This document shows, one piece after another, positions 8,845 through 17,683 of a stretch of DNA of 58,303 bases (position 1 is its first letter; the number at the start of each line of letters is the position of its first letter). The stretch comes from an uncultured Rhodobacterales bacterium (GTDB taxonomy: Bacteria > Pseudomonadota > Alphaproteobacteria > Rhodobacterales > Rhodobacteraceae): assembly GCA_903873585.1 (NCBI GenBank), contig CAIQOV010000055.1:1-58303 (forward strand), written 5' to 3'. The notes below the pieces were generated by a model. It made no database searches. It was not told where the DNA came from and saw nothing but the letters and a program-made list of their open reading frames with translations. A program made the translations under genes and the position numbers.

Positions 8845-8896
8845 CTTTCATATGTGCTCAAATATCCTCGGGGGTCCGGGGGCAGACGGCCCCCGG
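8845..8896 (+). repeat. Block-hairpin intergenic repeat, copy 1
   Basis: CTTTCATATGTGCTCAAATA and TCCTCGGG form the conserved block, followed by a perfect 8-bp hairpin CCGGGGGC-AGACG-GCCCCCGG. It sits between the convergent EamA and hisG genes, block side towards EamA. It probably also acts as a transcription stop for one or both genes. Other copies are at 12232-12294, 12515-12569, 16740-16838 and 34330-34384. Confidence 0.85.
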
Positions 8897-8898
8897 CT

Positions 8899-9582
8899 TT
8901 AGGGCCGCAGCCCGATCTTCGCCAGCAAAGCGCCAACGTCAGGGCCAGTTGCCAAAGCCGATTGATACAACATCGCCTGCGAGCGCAAAATCACCGCATC
9001 GCTCAACACCTTCAAATGGTTCGCCCGAAGGGTTTCCCCGCTAGAGGTGATGTCAGCAATCGCCTCGGCGGTCAGGTTTTTCACCGTGCCTTCGGTCGCC
9101 CCTTGGCTGTCGACCAGTTGATAATCCGCCACCCCCTGCGCTGTCAGATAGTCGCGCACAAGGCGGTGGTATTTGGTCGCAATCCGCAAGCGAAATCCGT
9201 GGCGTATTCGAAAGGCGGCGGCGACGGCGTCGAGATCGTCAAGCGTGTCGACATCAATCCACGCGGCGGGAACGGCGATGATCAGATCGGCTTGGCCAAA
9301 GCCCAAAGCCGCCACTTCGCGCACCTGACGGTCCCAATCGGCCAGCTTGTCACGCACCAGATCGGTGCCCGTGACGCCCAGATCAATCCGCCCCGCTGCC
9401 AGTTCTCGCGGCACTTCGGATGCCGAAAGCATCACCAGTTCCACCCCTGCCACGCCTTCCACCACACCAGCATATTCGCGGTCAGACCCGGTTTTCGCCA
9501 TGCGCAGCCCGCGCGCGCCGAACCATTCAAAGGTCTTTTCCATCAGCCGCCCCTTTGACGGCACCCCGATCTTGACCATCAC
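8899..9582 (-). CDS. hisG: ATP phosphoribosyltransferase, short form catalytic subunit
   Basis: First enzyme of histidine synthesis: condenses ATP with PRPP. At 227 residues it is the short form, lacking the C-terminal regulatory domain, and therefore needs HisZ. It starts VKIGVPSKGRLMEKT, contains the DLGVTGTDLVRDKL segment and the PRPP-binding SQGATEGTVKNL loop. The gene overlaps hisZ by four bases (ATGA) as the last gene of hisS-hisZ-hisG. A block-hairpin repeat lies just past the stop. Confidence 0.95.
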   Translation of the reverse strand: MMVKIGVPSKGRLMEKTFEWFGARGLRMAKTGSDREYAGVVEGVAGVELVMLSASEVPRELAAGRIDLGVTGTDLVRDKLADWDRQVREVAALGFGQADLIIAVPAAWIDVDTLDDLDAVAAAFRIRHGFRLRIATKYHRLVRDYLTAQGVADYQLVDSQGATEGTVKNLTAEAIADITSSGETLRANHLKVLSDAVILRSQAMLYQSALATGPDVGALLAKIGLRP

Positions 9583-10670
9583 GCAGCCCCCCGCAGCGCT
9601 GCCACCAGATGCGGGCGGATGATCCCCCCAACCGCCGGAATCGAACGCCCCTGCCCAAGAACCGCCGTCAAAGCATCGTACCTGCCGCCCGAGGCGACAA
9701 CGTCTTCACCGCTTACAAAACTAAACACAAAGCCATCATAATATTCCATCGCCGTGCGGCCATGGCTTGCTTCAAAGGCCAGCGTGTCCACGTCCACCCC
9801 TTGCGCGCGCAACGCCTCAAGCCGGGCCGCAAAGCGATCAACCGCAGGCAAGATAGCGGGCAAATGCAGCGCTATGCCGCGCAAATGGGTCAGGGCAGCG
9901 GGGGCTGGGGCCTGCAATTGCAGCAAGTCATACAGCATCGCCGCTTCCAGCGCCGAAATCGGCGCGGCCTTGGCATCTTCCAGCAGGGTTTGCGCCCGCG
10001 CCGCGATTTCGTCCACCTCGCGCAGGCCGATCAGCGGGCCAGAGGCCGCGATCAGATCGGCAGGTTGCCCCGCAGCCAATCGCGCCAGCAAAGCGGCCCG
10101 CGCAGCAGGCATGGGCGCGCGGCCCGAAAACCGGTCGAGCAAAGCGCGAAACCGCTGGGGCCGCCAGATATGCCGCAGCAGCGCCGCCTTGCGCTTGTCT
10201 GACGCAGATATACCGCGCACAGCCGCCATCAAAATGCCAATGTCGCCCGTAACAGCGCGCAGATTCAAACCCGCCAGCAGGCCGCCAAACAGCGCAAACA
10301 CCTCGGCATCGGCGCGCTCGGGGGCTTGGCGGTCAAACACCTCGAACCCCACTTGCAGGCTTTCACGCGCCTGCGCCCCCAGATGGTCTTGCGCGCGAAA
10401 CACCTCGCCCCTGTAGCAATAGCGCGCAGGGTCTGCGCCGTGGGCCATGTGGGCTTGCACGACGGGCACGGTAAAGTCGGGGCGCAGCATCATCTCGCCC
10501 TGCACGGGGTCGGTGGTGACATAGGCCTTGGCGCGAATGTCTTCGCCGTACAGGTCAAGCAGAGTTTCAGCGGGCAGCAAAATGTCGGCATCGACAGGCA
10601 CGGCCCCGGCCGCCTGAAAGGCGGCAAACAAGCGGTCGGCTTCTGCCCGAATGGCCGCCTTTGGCGTCAT
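9579..10670 (-). CDS. hisZ: ATP phosphoribosyltransferase regulatory subunit
   Basis: HisZ is a catalytically inactive relative of histidyl-tRNA synthetase that forms the hetero-octamer with short HisG and confers histidine feedback. The 363-residue product has the class II synthetase fold marks: motif 2-like [10 protein letters not shown], and the late [18 protein letters not shown] region followed by [11 protein letters not shown]. It lacks the anticodon-binding domain of HisS. It overlaps both neighbours by four bases, indicating translational coupling and fixed stoichiometry. Confidence 0.94.
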   Translation of the reverse strand: MTPKAAIRAEADRLFAAFQAAGAVPVDADILLPAETLLDLYGEDIRAKAYVTTDPVQGEMMLRPDFTVPVVQAHMAHGADPARYCYRGEVFRAQDHLGAQARESLQVGFEVFDRQAPERADAEVFALFGGLLAGLNLRAVTGDIGILMAAVRGISASDKRKAALLRHIWRPQRFRALLDRFSGRAPMPAARAALLARLAAGQPADLIAASGPLIGLREVDEIAARAQTLLEDAKAAPISALEAAMLYDLLQLQAPAPAALTHLRGIALHLPAILPAVDRFAARLEALRAQGVDVDTLAFEASHGRTAMEYYDGFVFSFVSGEDVVASGGRYDALTAVLGQGRSIPAVGGIIRPHLVAALRGAA

Positions 10671-12154
10671 TGCGCCAGCATCCGGCGCACCGCCGCCACC
10701 AGATCAGCGCGGGGCACTTCGACCTGCGCGGGGAGGTCTTTCCATTCTTCCAAGGTAGCACTTTGGGCAATCTTTGCGCCAAGGATGAGGTCTTTAAGGA
10801 TCACAACCCCCGCCTCCGCCTCGTTCCCGCCTTGGATCACGGCTATGGGAGAGGCCCGTTTGTCAGCGTATTTCAACTGGTTGCCAAAGTTCTTGGGGTT
10901 GCCCAAATAGACCTCGGCCCGAATGCCCGCTGCGCGCAACTCGCCCACCATGGCCATGTAATCAGCCATCCGGTCACGGTCCATCACGGTCACAACCACA
11001 GGGCCTGCGGTGTCGACAGCCCCCCGCCCCTTGGCGCGCAGGGCGGCAAGAAGGCGGTCAACGCCGATAGAAACGCCCGTGGCTGGCACGGCTTGGCCGG
11101 TGAAGCGCTTGACCAAGTCGTCATAACGCCCGCCCCCCGCGACCGAGCCAAACTGCCGCTTGCGGCCCTTTTCGTCCAAGATTTCAAAGGTCAACTCGGC
11201 CTCATAGACCGGGCCAGTGTAATAGCCCAAACCCCGCACCACGCCGGGGTCGAGCACGATGCGGTCAGATCCGTAACCTTGGCTGTCCAGCAGATCGGCC
11301 ATCATCTCAAGCTCGGCCACACCCTCGCGCCCGATGACTGAAGGGCCGACCAATTCCGCCAACCGTGCAACCGTCTCCATCCCCGTCGCCCGCTTGGCCG
11401 AAGTAAAGCCCATCACAACTTCGACCTGTTCGGCCGATAGGCCAGCGCCCTTGGTGAAATCGCCGCTGTCATCGCGCCGACCCGCACCCAGCAAAGCGCG
11501 CACACCCTCGTCGCCTAGGCGGTCCATCTTGTCGATGGCGCGCAAAACGATGCCGCGTTCGGCTTCAAAGCGGGTGGGATCGGATGGGTCAAGCACCCCC
11601 GCCACCTCCATCACGCCGTTCAGCACTTTGCGGTTGTTAACTTTCACAACATAATCGCCGCGCGGGATGCCCACGGTTTCCAAAGCATCCGACAGCATGG
11701 CGCAAATCTCGGCATCCGCCGCAACCGAGGGCGCGCCCACCGTGTCGGCGTCGCATTGGTAGAACTGGCGAAACCGCCCCGGTCCGGGCTTTTCATTGCG
11801 CCACACGGGGCCCATCGCATAGCGGCGATAGGGTGAGGGCAGATCGTTGCGAAACTGCGCCGCCACCCGCGCCAAAGGGGCGGTTAAGTCATAGCGCAGC
11901 GCCAGCCAATCGGCATCTTCGTCTTGCCAGCCAAAGACACCCTCATTCGGGCGGTCGACATCGGGCAGGAACTTGCCCAGCGCCTCGACCGTCTCAACCG
12001 CGCTGGTTTCCAGCGGGTCAAAGCCGTAAAGATGATAAACCGCTGCCACCTTATCCAGCATCTGCTTGCGTTCGGTGACTTCCGCGCCGAAATAGTCGCG
12101 AAAGCCCTTGGGCGTTTCGGCGCGCGGGCGGCGGGCGGGTTTGTCCTGTGCCAT
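10667..12154 (-). CDS. hisS: Histidyl-tRNA synthetase
   Basis: Charges tRNA-His. The 495-residue product has the class II motifs: [14 protein letters not shown], motif 2 in [20 protein letters not shown], the histidine-specific [10 protein letters not shown] segment and motif 3 in [15 protein letters not shown], then an anticodon-binding domain starting GPVVVTVMD. The ATG at 12154 was chosen because AAGGGG precedes it by five bases; the frame stays open 114 codons further, but that would run across the slyX gene on the other strand. It is first in the hisS-hisZ-hisG operon. Confidence 0.95.
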   Translation of the reverse strand: MAQDKPARRPRAETPKGFRDYFGAEVTERKQMLDKVAAVYHLYGFDPLETSAVETVEALGKFLPDVDRPNEGVFGWQDEDADWLALRYDLTAPLARVAAQFRNDLPSPYRRYAMGPVWRNEKPGPGRFRQFYQCDADTVGAPSVAADAEICAMLSDALETVGIPRGDYVVKVNNRKVLNGVMEVAGVLDPSDPTRFEAERGIVLRAIDKMDRLGDEGVRALLGAGRRDDSGDFTKGAGLSAEQVEVVMGFTSAKRATGMETVARLAELVGPSVIGREGVAELEMMADLLDSQGYGSDRIVLDPGVVRGLGYYTGPVYEAELTFEILDEKGRKRQFGSVAGGGRYDDLVKRFTGQAVPATGVSIGVDRLLAALRAKGRGAVDTAGPVVVTVMDRDRMADYMAMVGELRAAGIRAEVYLGNPKNFGNQLKYADKRASPIAVIQGGNEAEAGVVILKDLILGAKIAQSATLEEWKDLPAQVEVPRADLVAAVRRMLAQ

Positions 12155-12231
12155 GATAGCCCCTTGGTTGGTTGGCCGATCCATAGCCGAGGCGGGGGGG
12201 CGCTTCAAGGACTGCAGGCGCGCTTGGGGCA

Positions 12232-12294
12232 GGCCCCCGGAGGGTTTCACACGCTCCGGACCTCCCGTGGGATATTTGGGCACGTATGAAAGGG
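12232..12294 (-). repeat. Block-hairpin intergenic repeat, copy 2 (reverse)
   Basis: Read on the minus strand it starts CTTTCATACGTGCCCAAATA then TCCCACGGG, followed by a hairpin CCGGAGCGT-GTGA-AACCCTCCGG with a mismatch. It separates divergent hisS and slyX; the block end lies eight bases before the slyX ATG, so this copy may contribute the slyX ribosome-binding region (AAAGGG). Confidence 0.8.
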
Positions 12295-12301
12295 TAAAGG
12301 G

Positions 12302-12502
12302 ATGACTATTGAAGCGCTGGAAGAGAAAATCGCCCATCTGACACGGATGGGCGAGGATCTGTCGGACATGGTCGCAAAGCAAGGCCGCGAGATCGACCGC
12401 TTGACCCGCATCGTGGGCCTTTTGGCCGAACGCGAGGCGGCGCGCGAGAGCGAGGGGGGCAATTCGATCCCCCTGGCCGACCAGAAACCGCCGCATTGGT
12501 AG
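12302..12502 (+). CDS. slyX: SlyX family protein
   Basis: A 66-residue acidic, coiled-coil-like protein: [20 protein letters not shown] followed by heptads [18 protein letters not shown], and a tail ending KPPHW. This is the SlyX layout; SlyX is a small cytoplasmic protein of unknown function. It is bracketed by inverted copies of the block-hairpin repeat, eight bases before its start and thirteen after its stop, so it looks like an isolated single-gene unit. Confidence 0.85.
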   Translation: MTIEALEEKIAHLTRMGEDLSDMVAKQGREIDRLTRIVGLLAEREAARESEGGNSIPLADQKPPHW

Positions 12503-12514
12503 GGGCTTTTTACG

Positions 12515-12569
12515 CTTTCATATGTGCCCAAATATCCTCGGGGGTCCGGGGGCAGAAGGCCCCCGGGGG
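12515..12569 (+). repeat. Block-hairpin intergenic repeat, copy 3
   Basis: The block CTTTCATATGTGCCCAAATA then TCCTCGGG is followed by CCGGGGGC-AGAAG-GCCCCCGG, differing from copy 1 at few positions. It lies between the convergent slyX and dnaE genes and probably ends transcription there. Confidence 0.85.
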
Positions 12570-12606
12570 CACAGGGCGGGGTGCATTGGGGCTTAAGCGG
12601 GTCGGC

Positions 12607-15600
12607 TCAAACCTCCTCCACCAACACCACGCCACTCATCGCCTTGATCGCCCCACGGATTTGCCGCGTCAGCGGGTAGGGGTCGGGCAAGGTCAGGTCA
12701 ATCTCGCGGCCCTGATCGTCGGGCACGCACAGGGTGATCTGCGCCTTGGTGCGGCCTTCGACCTTGGCCAGCAGGGCTGCGAGCGAGGGGATCGCCTCGA
12801 CCCTGTTCAGATGCACGCGGATCGCTGCCGCGCCGGCATCCGCCGCCACTTGGTCAATCGGTTGCGCGGCACGTGCCAGCAGTTTGAGCGTATCGCCTTC
12901 CAGATTGGCTTCCACCGTCAAAACCACGTTTTTGCCCGGTTCCAGCAGATCGCGCGCCGCTTCCAGCGTGTCGGAAAACACCGTGACTTCATACAGGCCC
13001 GTCGGGTCTGACAGGCTGACAAAGGCGAACCGGTTGCCCTTGGCCGATTTGCGCTCCTGCTTGGCCGAGACGGATCCGGCAATCTTGGCCACCAGCGGGC
13101 CGCGTTCGGCCAAAACGGTGATCTCGGTCAGGGTTTTGACATCTTTGCGTTTCAGCGCTGACATATAATCATCCAGCGGATGGCCTGACAGATAAAAGCC
13201 GATCGCTTGGTGCTCTTGGGTCAGCCGTTCCACAGGCAGCCAATCGTCGCGGAAGGGCAGGCGCGGTTCGGGCAAATCGCCACCGCTGTCACCAAAGAGC
13301 GAGACTTGGGTTGACGCTTTCGCTTCGTGCACAGCCGCCGAATAGGCCACCAGCGCATCCAGCGCTTCGAACACGCGCGCACGGTTGGGGTCAAGCACGT
13401 CAAACGCCCCCGCGCGCGCCAGCATTTCCAAGGGGCGCTTGCCGACCCGTTTCATATCCACACGCCGCGCAAAATCGAACAGCGTGGCAAAGACTTTGTC
13501 GCCCCGCGCATCCACGATCAGGGCCATCGCCTCGACGCCCACGCCCTTTAGCGCGCCCAGCGCATAGACCACGCGCCCCTCGCGCACGGTGAATTTGGCC
13601 AGCGAGTCGTTGACCGAAGGGGCCACGGTCACAATCCCCAGCTTGTCGACCTCGCGCTTATAAACCGCCAGCTTGTCGGTCAGATGCAAATCGCAGTTCA
13701 TCACGGCGGCCATGAATTCGACGGGGTAATTCGCTTTCAGATAGGCCGTTTGATACGACACCACCGCATAGGCCGCCGCGTGCGATTTGTTGAAGCCGTA
13801 GTTGGCGAACTTCTCCAGCAGGTCAAAGACCTCGCCCGCTTTTTCCTTGGCCACGTTATGGGTGGCCAAAGCGCCTTCGATGAACTTGGGGCGTTCCTTG
13901 GCCATTTCTTCTGCAATCTTCTTACCCATGGCACGGCGCAACAGGTCGGCCCCGCCCAGCGAATAGCCTGCCATAACTTGAGCAATCTGCATCACCTGTT
14001 CTTGATAAACGATGATGCCTTGGGTTTCTTTCAGGATATGGTCGATCGTCGGATGGATCGATTCCAAATCGCGCAGGCCGTTCTTGACCTCGCAATAGGT
14101 CGGGATGTTTTCCATCGGGCCGGGGCGATATAGTGCCACCAGCGCCACAATATCCTCGATGCAGGTGGGCTTCATGCGCCGCAGCGCATCCATCATGCCG
14201 CTGCTTTCCACCTGAAACACCGCAACCGTTTTGGCGCTGGCGTACAGGTCGTAAGATGGCTTGTCGTCGAGCGGGATCAGGTTGATGTCGAACGACACGC
14301 CCCGCAGCGCCAGCAGTTCCATGCAGTTTTGAATGACGGTCAGGGTCTTTAGCCCCAGAAAGTCAAACTTCACCAACCCTGCCGCTTCGACCCATTTCAT
14401 GTTGAACTGGGTTGCGGGCATATCGGACCTAGGGTCTTGGTACAAAGGCACCAGCTCGTCCAAGGGCCTGTCGCCAATCACCACACCAGCGGCATGGGTG
14501 GAGGCGTTGCGATACAGCCCCTCAATCTGCTGGGCAAAGCCCAAAAGGCGGCCCACGACCTCTTCTTTGGCGGCTTCGCGCAAACGGGGTTCGTCGGCCA
14601 AAGCCTTGGTGATGCTGACGGGTTTCACCCCTTCCAAGGGAATCATCTTCGACAGGCGGTCGACCTGTCCATAAGGCAGTTGCAGCACCCGCCCCACATC
14701 GCGCACCGCAGCTTTAGACAGCAACGCGCCGAAGGTGATGATCTGGGCCACTTTCTCGCGCCCGTACTTCTCTTGCACATAGCGGATCACCTCTTCGCGG
14801 CGGTCCATGCAAAAGTCGATGTCGAAGTCGGGCATCGAAACCCGTTCCGGGTTCAAGAACCGCTCGAACAGCAGCGCATAACGCAACGGGTCAAGGTCCG
14901 TGATAGTCAGCGCATAGGCCACAAGTGAGCCCGCCCCCGATCCACGGCCCGGACCGACTGGAATGCCCTGATCCTTGGCCCATTTGATGAAATCGGCCAC
15001 GATCAGGAAGTAGCCGGGGAACCCCATCTTTTCGATGACGTCCAATTCGAAATCCAGCCGCGCCTGATACTCGGCGGGGGTAACAGAATGCGGAATAATC
15101 GCCAGCCGCGCTTTCAGCCCCGCATTGGCCTGACGGCGCAGTTCTTGCACCTCGTCATCGGCGAACTTGGGCAGGATGGGCTTGCGCTTATAGGCGGCAA
15201 AGGCGCAGCGGCGGGCGATTTCGACCGTGTTGTCCAAGGCTTCGGGCAGGTCGGCAAACAGGGTGGCCATCTCGGCCTCGGTCTTGAAATAATGCTGGGC
15301 GGTCAGGCGACGGCGCGGTTGGCTTTGGTCAACATAGGCGCCCTCGGCGATGCAGATCATGGCGTCATGGGCCAGATACATCTCGGCTTTGGGGAAATAG
15401 ACATCGTTGGTGGCGACCAAGGGCAGGCCCAGATCATAGGCCAGATCCACCATGGCGGCTTCGGTCGCAGCCTCGCCTTCAGGCAGCGCCCCGCCTTCAC
15501 CGGGGTGGCGTTGCAGTTCGACATACAAACGGTCAGGATAGGCCGCCGCCAACCGCTGCACCAAAGCCCGCGCTTTGGGCAAGTGCCCCGCCAAGATCAT

Positions 15601-16035
15601 GCGCCCCAAGGGCCCGTCAGATCCGCCCGTCAGGCAGATCACGCCCGCGCTAAACCGCTCGACCTCTTCCAGCGTCACCTGCGGCAAAGCGCCGCCCTTG
15701 TCGATGTATAGGCAAGAGTTCAGCTTCATCAGGTTCAAATACCCCGCCTCGTTTTGCGCCAGCAAAACAAGGGGGGCGGCGGGCTTTGCCTTTTCACCGG
15801 GGCCGGGCACGTCGTAAGCGACTGACACCTGACAGCCCACAATCGGCTGCACCCCGTCGCCCAAGGCCGTTACGGAAAATTCCAACGCGGCAAACATATT
15901 GTTGGTGTCGGTCACAGCCACAGCAGGCATTTCGGCCGCCTTGGCCAGTTTGATGAGGCTTTTGACCGGAACCGCCCCTTCCAGCAGGGAATGTTCGGTG
16001 TGCACGCGCAAATGGATGAATCGGGCTTGGGTCAT
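12607..16035 (-). CDS. dnaE: DNA polymerase III alpha subunit
   Basis: The replicative polymerase subunit. The 1142-residue protein has, in order, the PHP domain (FIHLRVHTEHSLLEGA), the polymerase core with GPGRGSGAGSLVAYAL and the catalytic aspartates in MPDFDIDFCMDRR, the NKSHAAAYAVVSYQTAYLKA segment, the HhH/beta-clamp region, and an OB fold near residue 990 (LVAKIAGSVSAKQERKSAKG, then FVSLSDPTG). Length and layout match DnaE1-type enzymes. It is a single-gene unit ending in a region shared with a block-hairpin repeat. No intein or frameshift was seen. Confidence 0.97.
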   Translation of the reverse strand: MTQARFIHLRVHTEHSLLEGAVPVKSLIKLAKAAEMPAVAVTDTNNMFAALEFSVTALGDGVQPIVGCQVSVAYDVPGPGEKAKPAAPLVLLAQNEAGYLNLMKLNSCLYIDKGGALPQVTLEEVERFSAGVICLTGGSDGPLGRMILAGHLPKARALVQRLAAAYPDRLYVELQRHPGEGGALPEGEAATEAAMVDLAYDLGLPLVATNDVYFPKAEMYLAHDAMICIAEGAYVDQSQPRRRLTAQHYFKTEAEMATLFADLPEALDNTVEIARRCAFAAYKRKPILPKFADDEVQELRRQANAGLKARLAIIPHSVTPAEYQARLDFELDVIEKMGFPGYFLIVADFIKWAKDQGIPVGPGRGSGAGSLVAYALTITDLDPLRYALLFERFLNPERVSMPDFDIDFCMDRREEVIRYVQEKYGREKVAQIITFGALLSKAAVRDVGRVLQLPYGQVDRLSKMIPLEGVKPVSITKALADEPRLREAAKEEVVGRLLGFAQQIEGLYRNASTHAAGVVIGDRPLDELVPLYQDPRSDMPATQFNMKWVEAAGLVKFDFLGLKTLTVIQNCMELLALRGVSFDINLIPLDDKPSYDLYASAKTVAVFQVESSGMMDALRRMKPTCIEDIVALVALYRPGPMENIPTYCEVKNGLRDLESIHPTIDHILKETQGIIVYQEQVMQIAQVMAGYSLGGADLLRRAMGKKIAEEMAKERPKFIEGALATHNVAKEKAGEVFDLLEKFANYGFNKSHAAAYAVVSYQTAYLKANYPVEFMAAVMNCDLHLTDKLAVYKREVDKLGIVTVAPSVNDSLAKFTVREGRVVYALGALKGVGVEAMALIVDARGDKVFATLFDFARRVDMKRVGKRPLEMLARAGAFDVLDPNRARVFEALDALVAYSAAVHEAKASTQVSLFGDSGGDLPEPRLPFRDDWLPVERLTQEHQAIGFYLSGHPLDDYMSALKRKDVKTLTEITVLAERGPLVAKIAGSVSAKQERKSAKGNRFAFVSLSDPTGLYEVTVFSDTLEAARDLLEPGKNVVLTVEANLEGDTLKLLARAAQPIDQVAADAGAAAIRVHLNRVEAIPSLAALLAKVEGRTKAQITLCVPDDQGREIDLTLPDPYPLTRQIRGAIKAMSGVVLVEEV

Positions 16036-16249
16036 GCAGGGCAGCCTAGCCCAAGGCGCGGCAAAGGGAAACGGGCCGCTTCAGCCCAATTTCGCGCCAT
16101 TCTTGCCCATATAGCGAAAGAGCTTTCGCCCAAATCCCAAAGGAAGGGCTGGACATGCGCGCCCTTGTCCCGTTCAATTCGATCTAGCTTGCCCCTTTCC
16201 GCCGCATCGGGGGGCAAAGCTTGGTCAAAAGACCGCGGCAGGACCGATC

Positions 16250-17683
16250 ATGACGCAGGTGACGTTTTTACTGAACGGAGCCCCCGTTTGCGTTACGCCC
16301 GCAAACCCCAGCCAAACCCTGCTCGATTACCTGCGCGAAACCGCAGGGCTTAAGGGCACAAAAGAGGGCTGCAACGAAGGCGATTGCGGCGCTTGCACCG
16401 TGATGGTGACAGATGCGCAAGGCGCGCGCGCTCTCAATGCCTGCATCCTGTTCCTGCCGCAATTGCAAGGCAAAGCCATTCGCACGGTCGAAGGGCTTAC
16501 CGGCCCGAACGGCGAAGCCCACCCCGTGCAAACCGCGATGATAGCCCACCACGGCAGCCAATGCGGCTTTTGCACACCGGGTTTTGTGATGTCGATGGCC
16601 ACAGCGCAGCTGAACGGTGACGCCGACCACGACACCACGCTTGCTGGCAACCTGTGCCGCTGCACCGGCTATGCCCCCATCATCCGCGCCGCCCAAGCCG
16701 CACAAACGCAACCTGTGCCCGACTGGCTGAACGATGCGTCTTTCATACGGGCTCAAATATCCTCGGGGGATCCCAAGGGGGCAGAAAGCCCCCTTGGCGC
16801 GGGGGGGTTCGGGGGGGCGAGCAGCCCCCCCGTGTTCCGGCCTGCCAGCAGCGATGCGCTTGCAGACTGGTATCTGGCCAACCCACTCGCGACCCTGATC
16901 GCAGGCGCTACCGATGTCGGCCTTTGGGTCACCAAACAGTTGCGCGATCTTGGCCCCGTGGCATTTTTGAACGGTGTAACCGATCTGCAACAGATCGAAC
17001 GCCAAGGCGCTTTGGTCCACATCGGTGCCGGTGTGACGGTCGAAGCCCTGCGCAAAGCCCTGCTGCCTTTGCACCCCTCTTTCGCCGCCATGCTGCAACG
17101 CTACGGCTCCACCCAAGTGCGCAACGCCGCCACCATCGGCGGCAATATCGCCAATGGCTCGCCCATAGGCGATGGCCCGCCCGCGCTGATCGCTTTGGGG
17201 GCCACGCTGCACCTGCGGCGCGGGGGTGATATGCGCTCGATCCCACTGGAATCGTTCTTTCTAGATTACCGCAAGCAAGACCGCCGCGCGGGCGAGTTCG
17301 TGGCAGGCATTTCCATCCCAGCCCAAGCCCCTGCCCTGCGCTGCTACAAAATCTCCAAACGTTTCGATCAAGACATCTCGGCCCTGTGCGGCTGTTTCAA
17401 CGTGACGGTTGACGCAGGCCAAGTCACCGCCGCCCGCATCGCCTTTGGCGGCATGGCGGGCATTTCCAAGCGCGCGGCCCATGTGGAAGCGGCACTGGTA
17501 GGACAGCCGTGGTCCCTACAAACCCTAAAGGCCGCAACTGCTGCCTTTGCCCAAGATTTCCAACCCCTCAGCGATATGCGCGCCTCGGCCGACTACCGGC
17601 TTCTCACCGCGCAAAACCTGCTGACGCGGTATTTCCATGACCTGTCGGGTCAACCCGTATCCGTCCAACAGGTGCACGCATGA
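16250..17683 (+). CDS. xdhA: Xanthine dehydrogenase small subunit (Fe-S and FAD), with repeat-derived insert
   Basis: Carries electrons from the molybdenum subunit to NAD in the oxidation of hypoxanthine and xanthine to urate. The 477-residue product shows the plant-type [2Fe-2S] cysteines (CNEGDCGAC) and the second cluster (CGFCTPGF and CRCTGY) in residues 1-150, then the FAD domain with [11 protein letters not shown] and [18 protein letters not shown]. Between the domains, residues 164-196 are encoded by a block-hairpin repeat ([19 protein letters not shown] and a Gly-rich run) that stays in frame; normal sequence resumes at [12 protein letters not shown]. The stop overlaps xdhB by four bases. 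An interdomain linker insert of this size should be tolerated, but this is not certain. Confidence 0.95.
   Translation: MTQVTFLLNGAPVCVTPANPSQTLLDYLRETAGLKGTKEGCNEGDCGACTVMVTDAQGARALNACILFLPQLQGKAIRTVEGLTGPNGEAHPVQTAMIAHHGSQCGFCTPGFVMSMATAQLNGDADHDTTLAGNLCRCTGYAPIIRAAQAAQTQPVPDWLNDASFIRAQISSGDPKGAESPLGAGGFGGASSPPVFRPASSDALADWYLANPLATLIAGATDVGLWVTKQLRDLGPVAFLNGVTDLQQIERQGALVHIGAGVTVEALRKALLPLHPSFAAMLQRYGSTQVRNAATIGGNIANGSPIGDGPPALIALGATLHLRRGGDMRSIPLESFFLDYRKQDRRAGEFVAGISIPAQAPALRCYKISKRFDQDISALCGCFNVTVDAGQVTAARIAFGGMAGISKRAAHVEAALVGQPWSLQTLKAATAAFAQDFQPLSDMRASADYRLLTAQNLLTRYFHDLSGQPVSVQQVHA
16740..16838 (+). repeat. Block-hairpin repeat, copy 4, inside xdhA
   Basis: The block reads CTTTCATACGGGCTCAAATA then TCCTCGGG, followed by a perfect 10-bp hairpin CCAAGGGGGC-AGAAA-GCCCCCTTGG and by a second hairpin GGGGGGGC-GAGCA-GCCCCCCC. 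It is the only copy in a coding region. The inserted length is close to 99 bp, a multiple of three, and has no in-frame stop in the xdhA frame. Confidence 0.88.

Noticed and set aside
12155-12496. Possible 114-residue N-terminal extension of hisS.
   Set aside because: It would cover the repeat and antisense slyX, and HisS proteins start near [20 protein letters not shown]; a ribosome site precedes that ATG.
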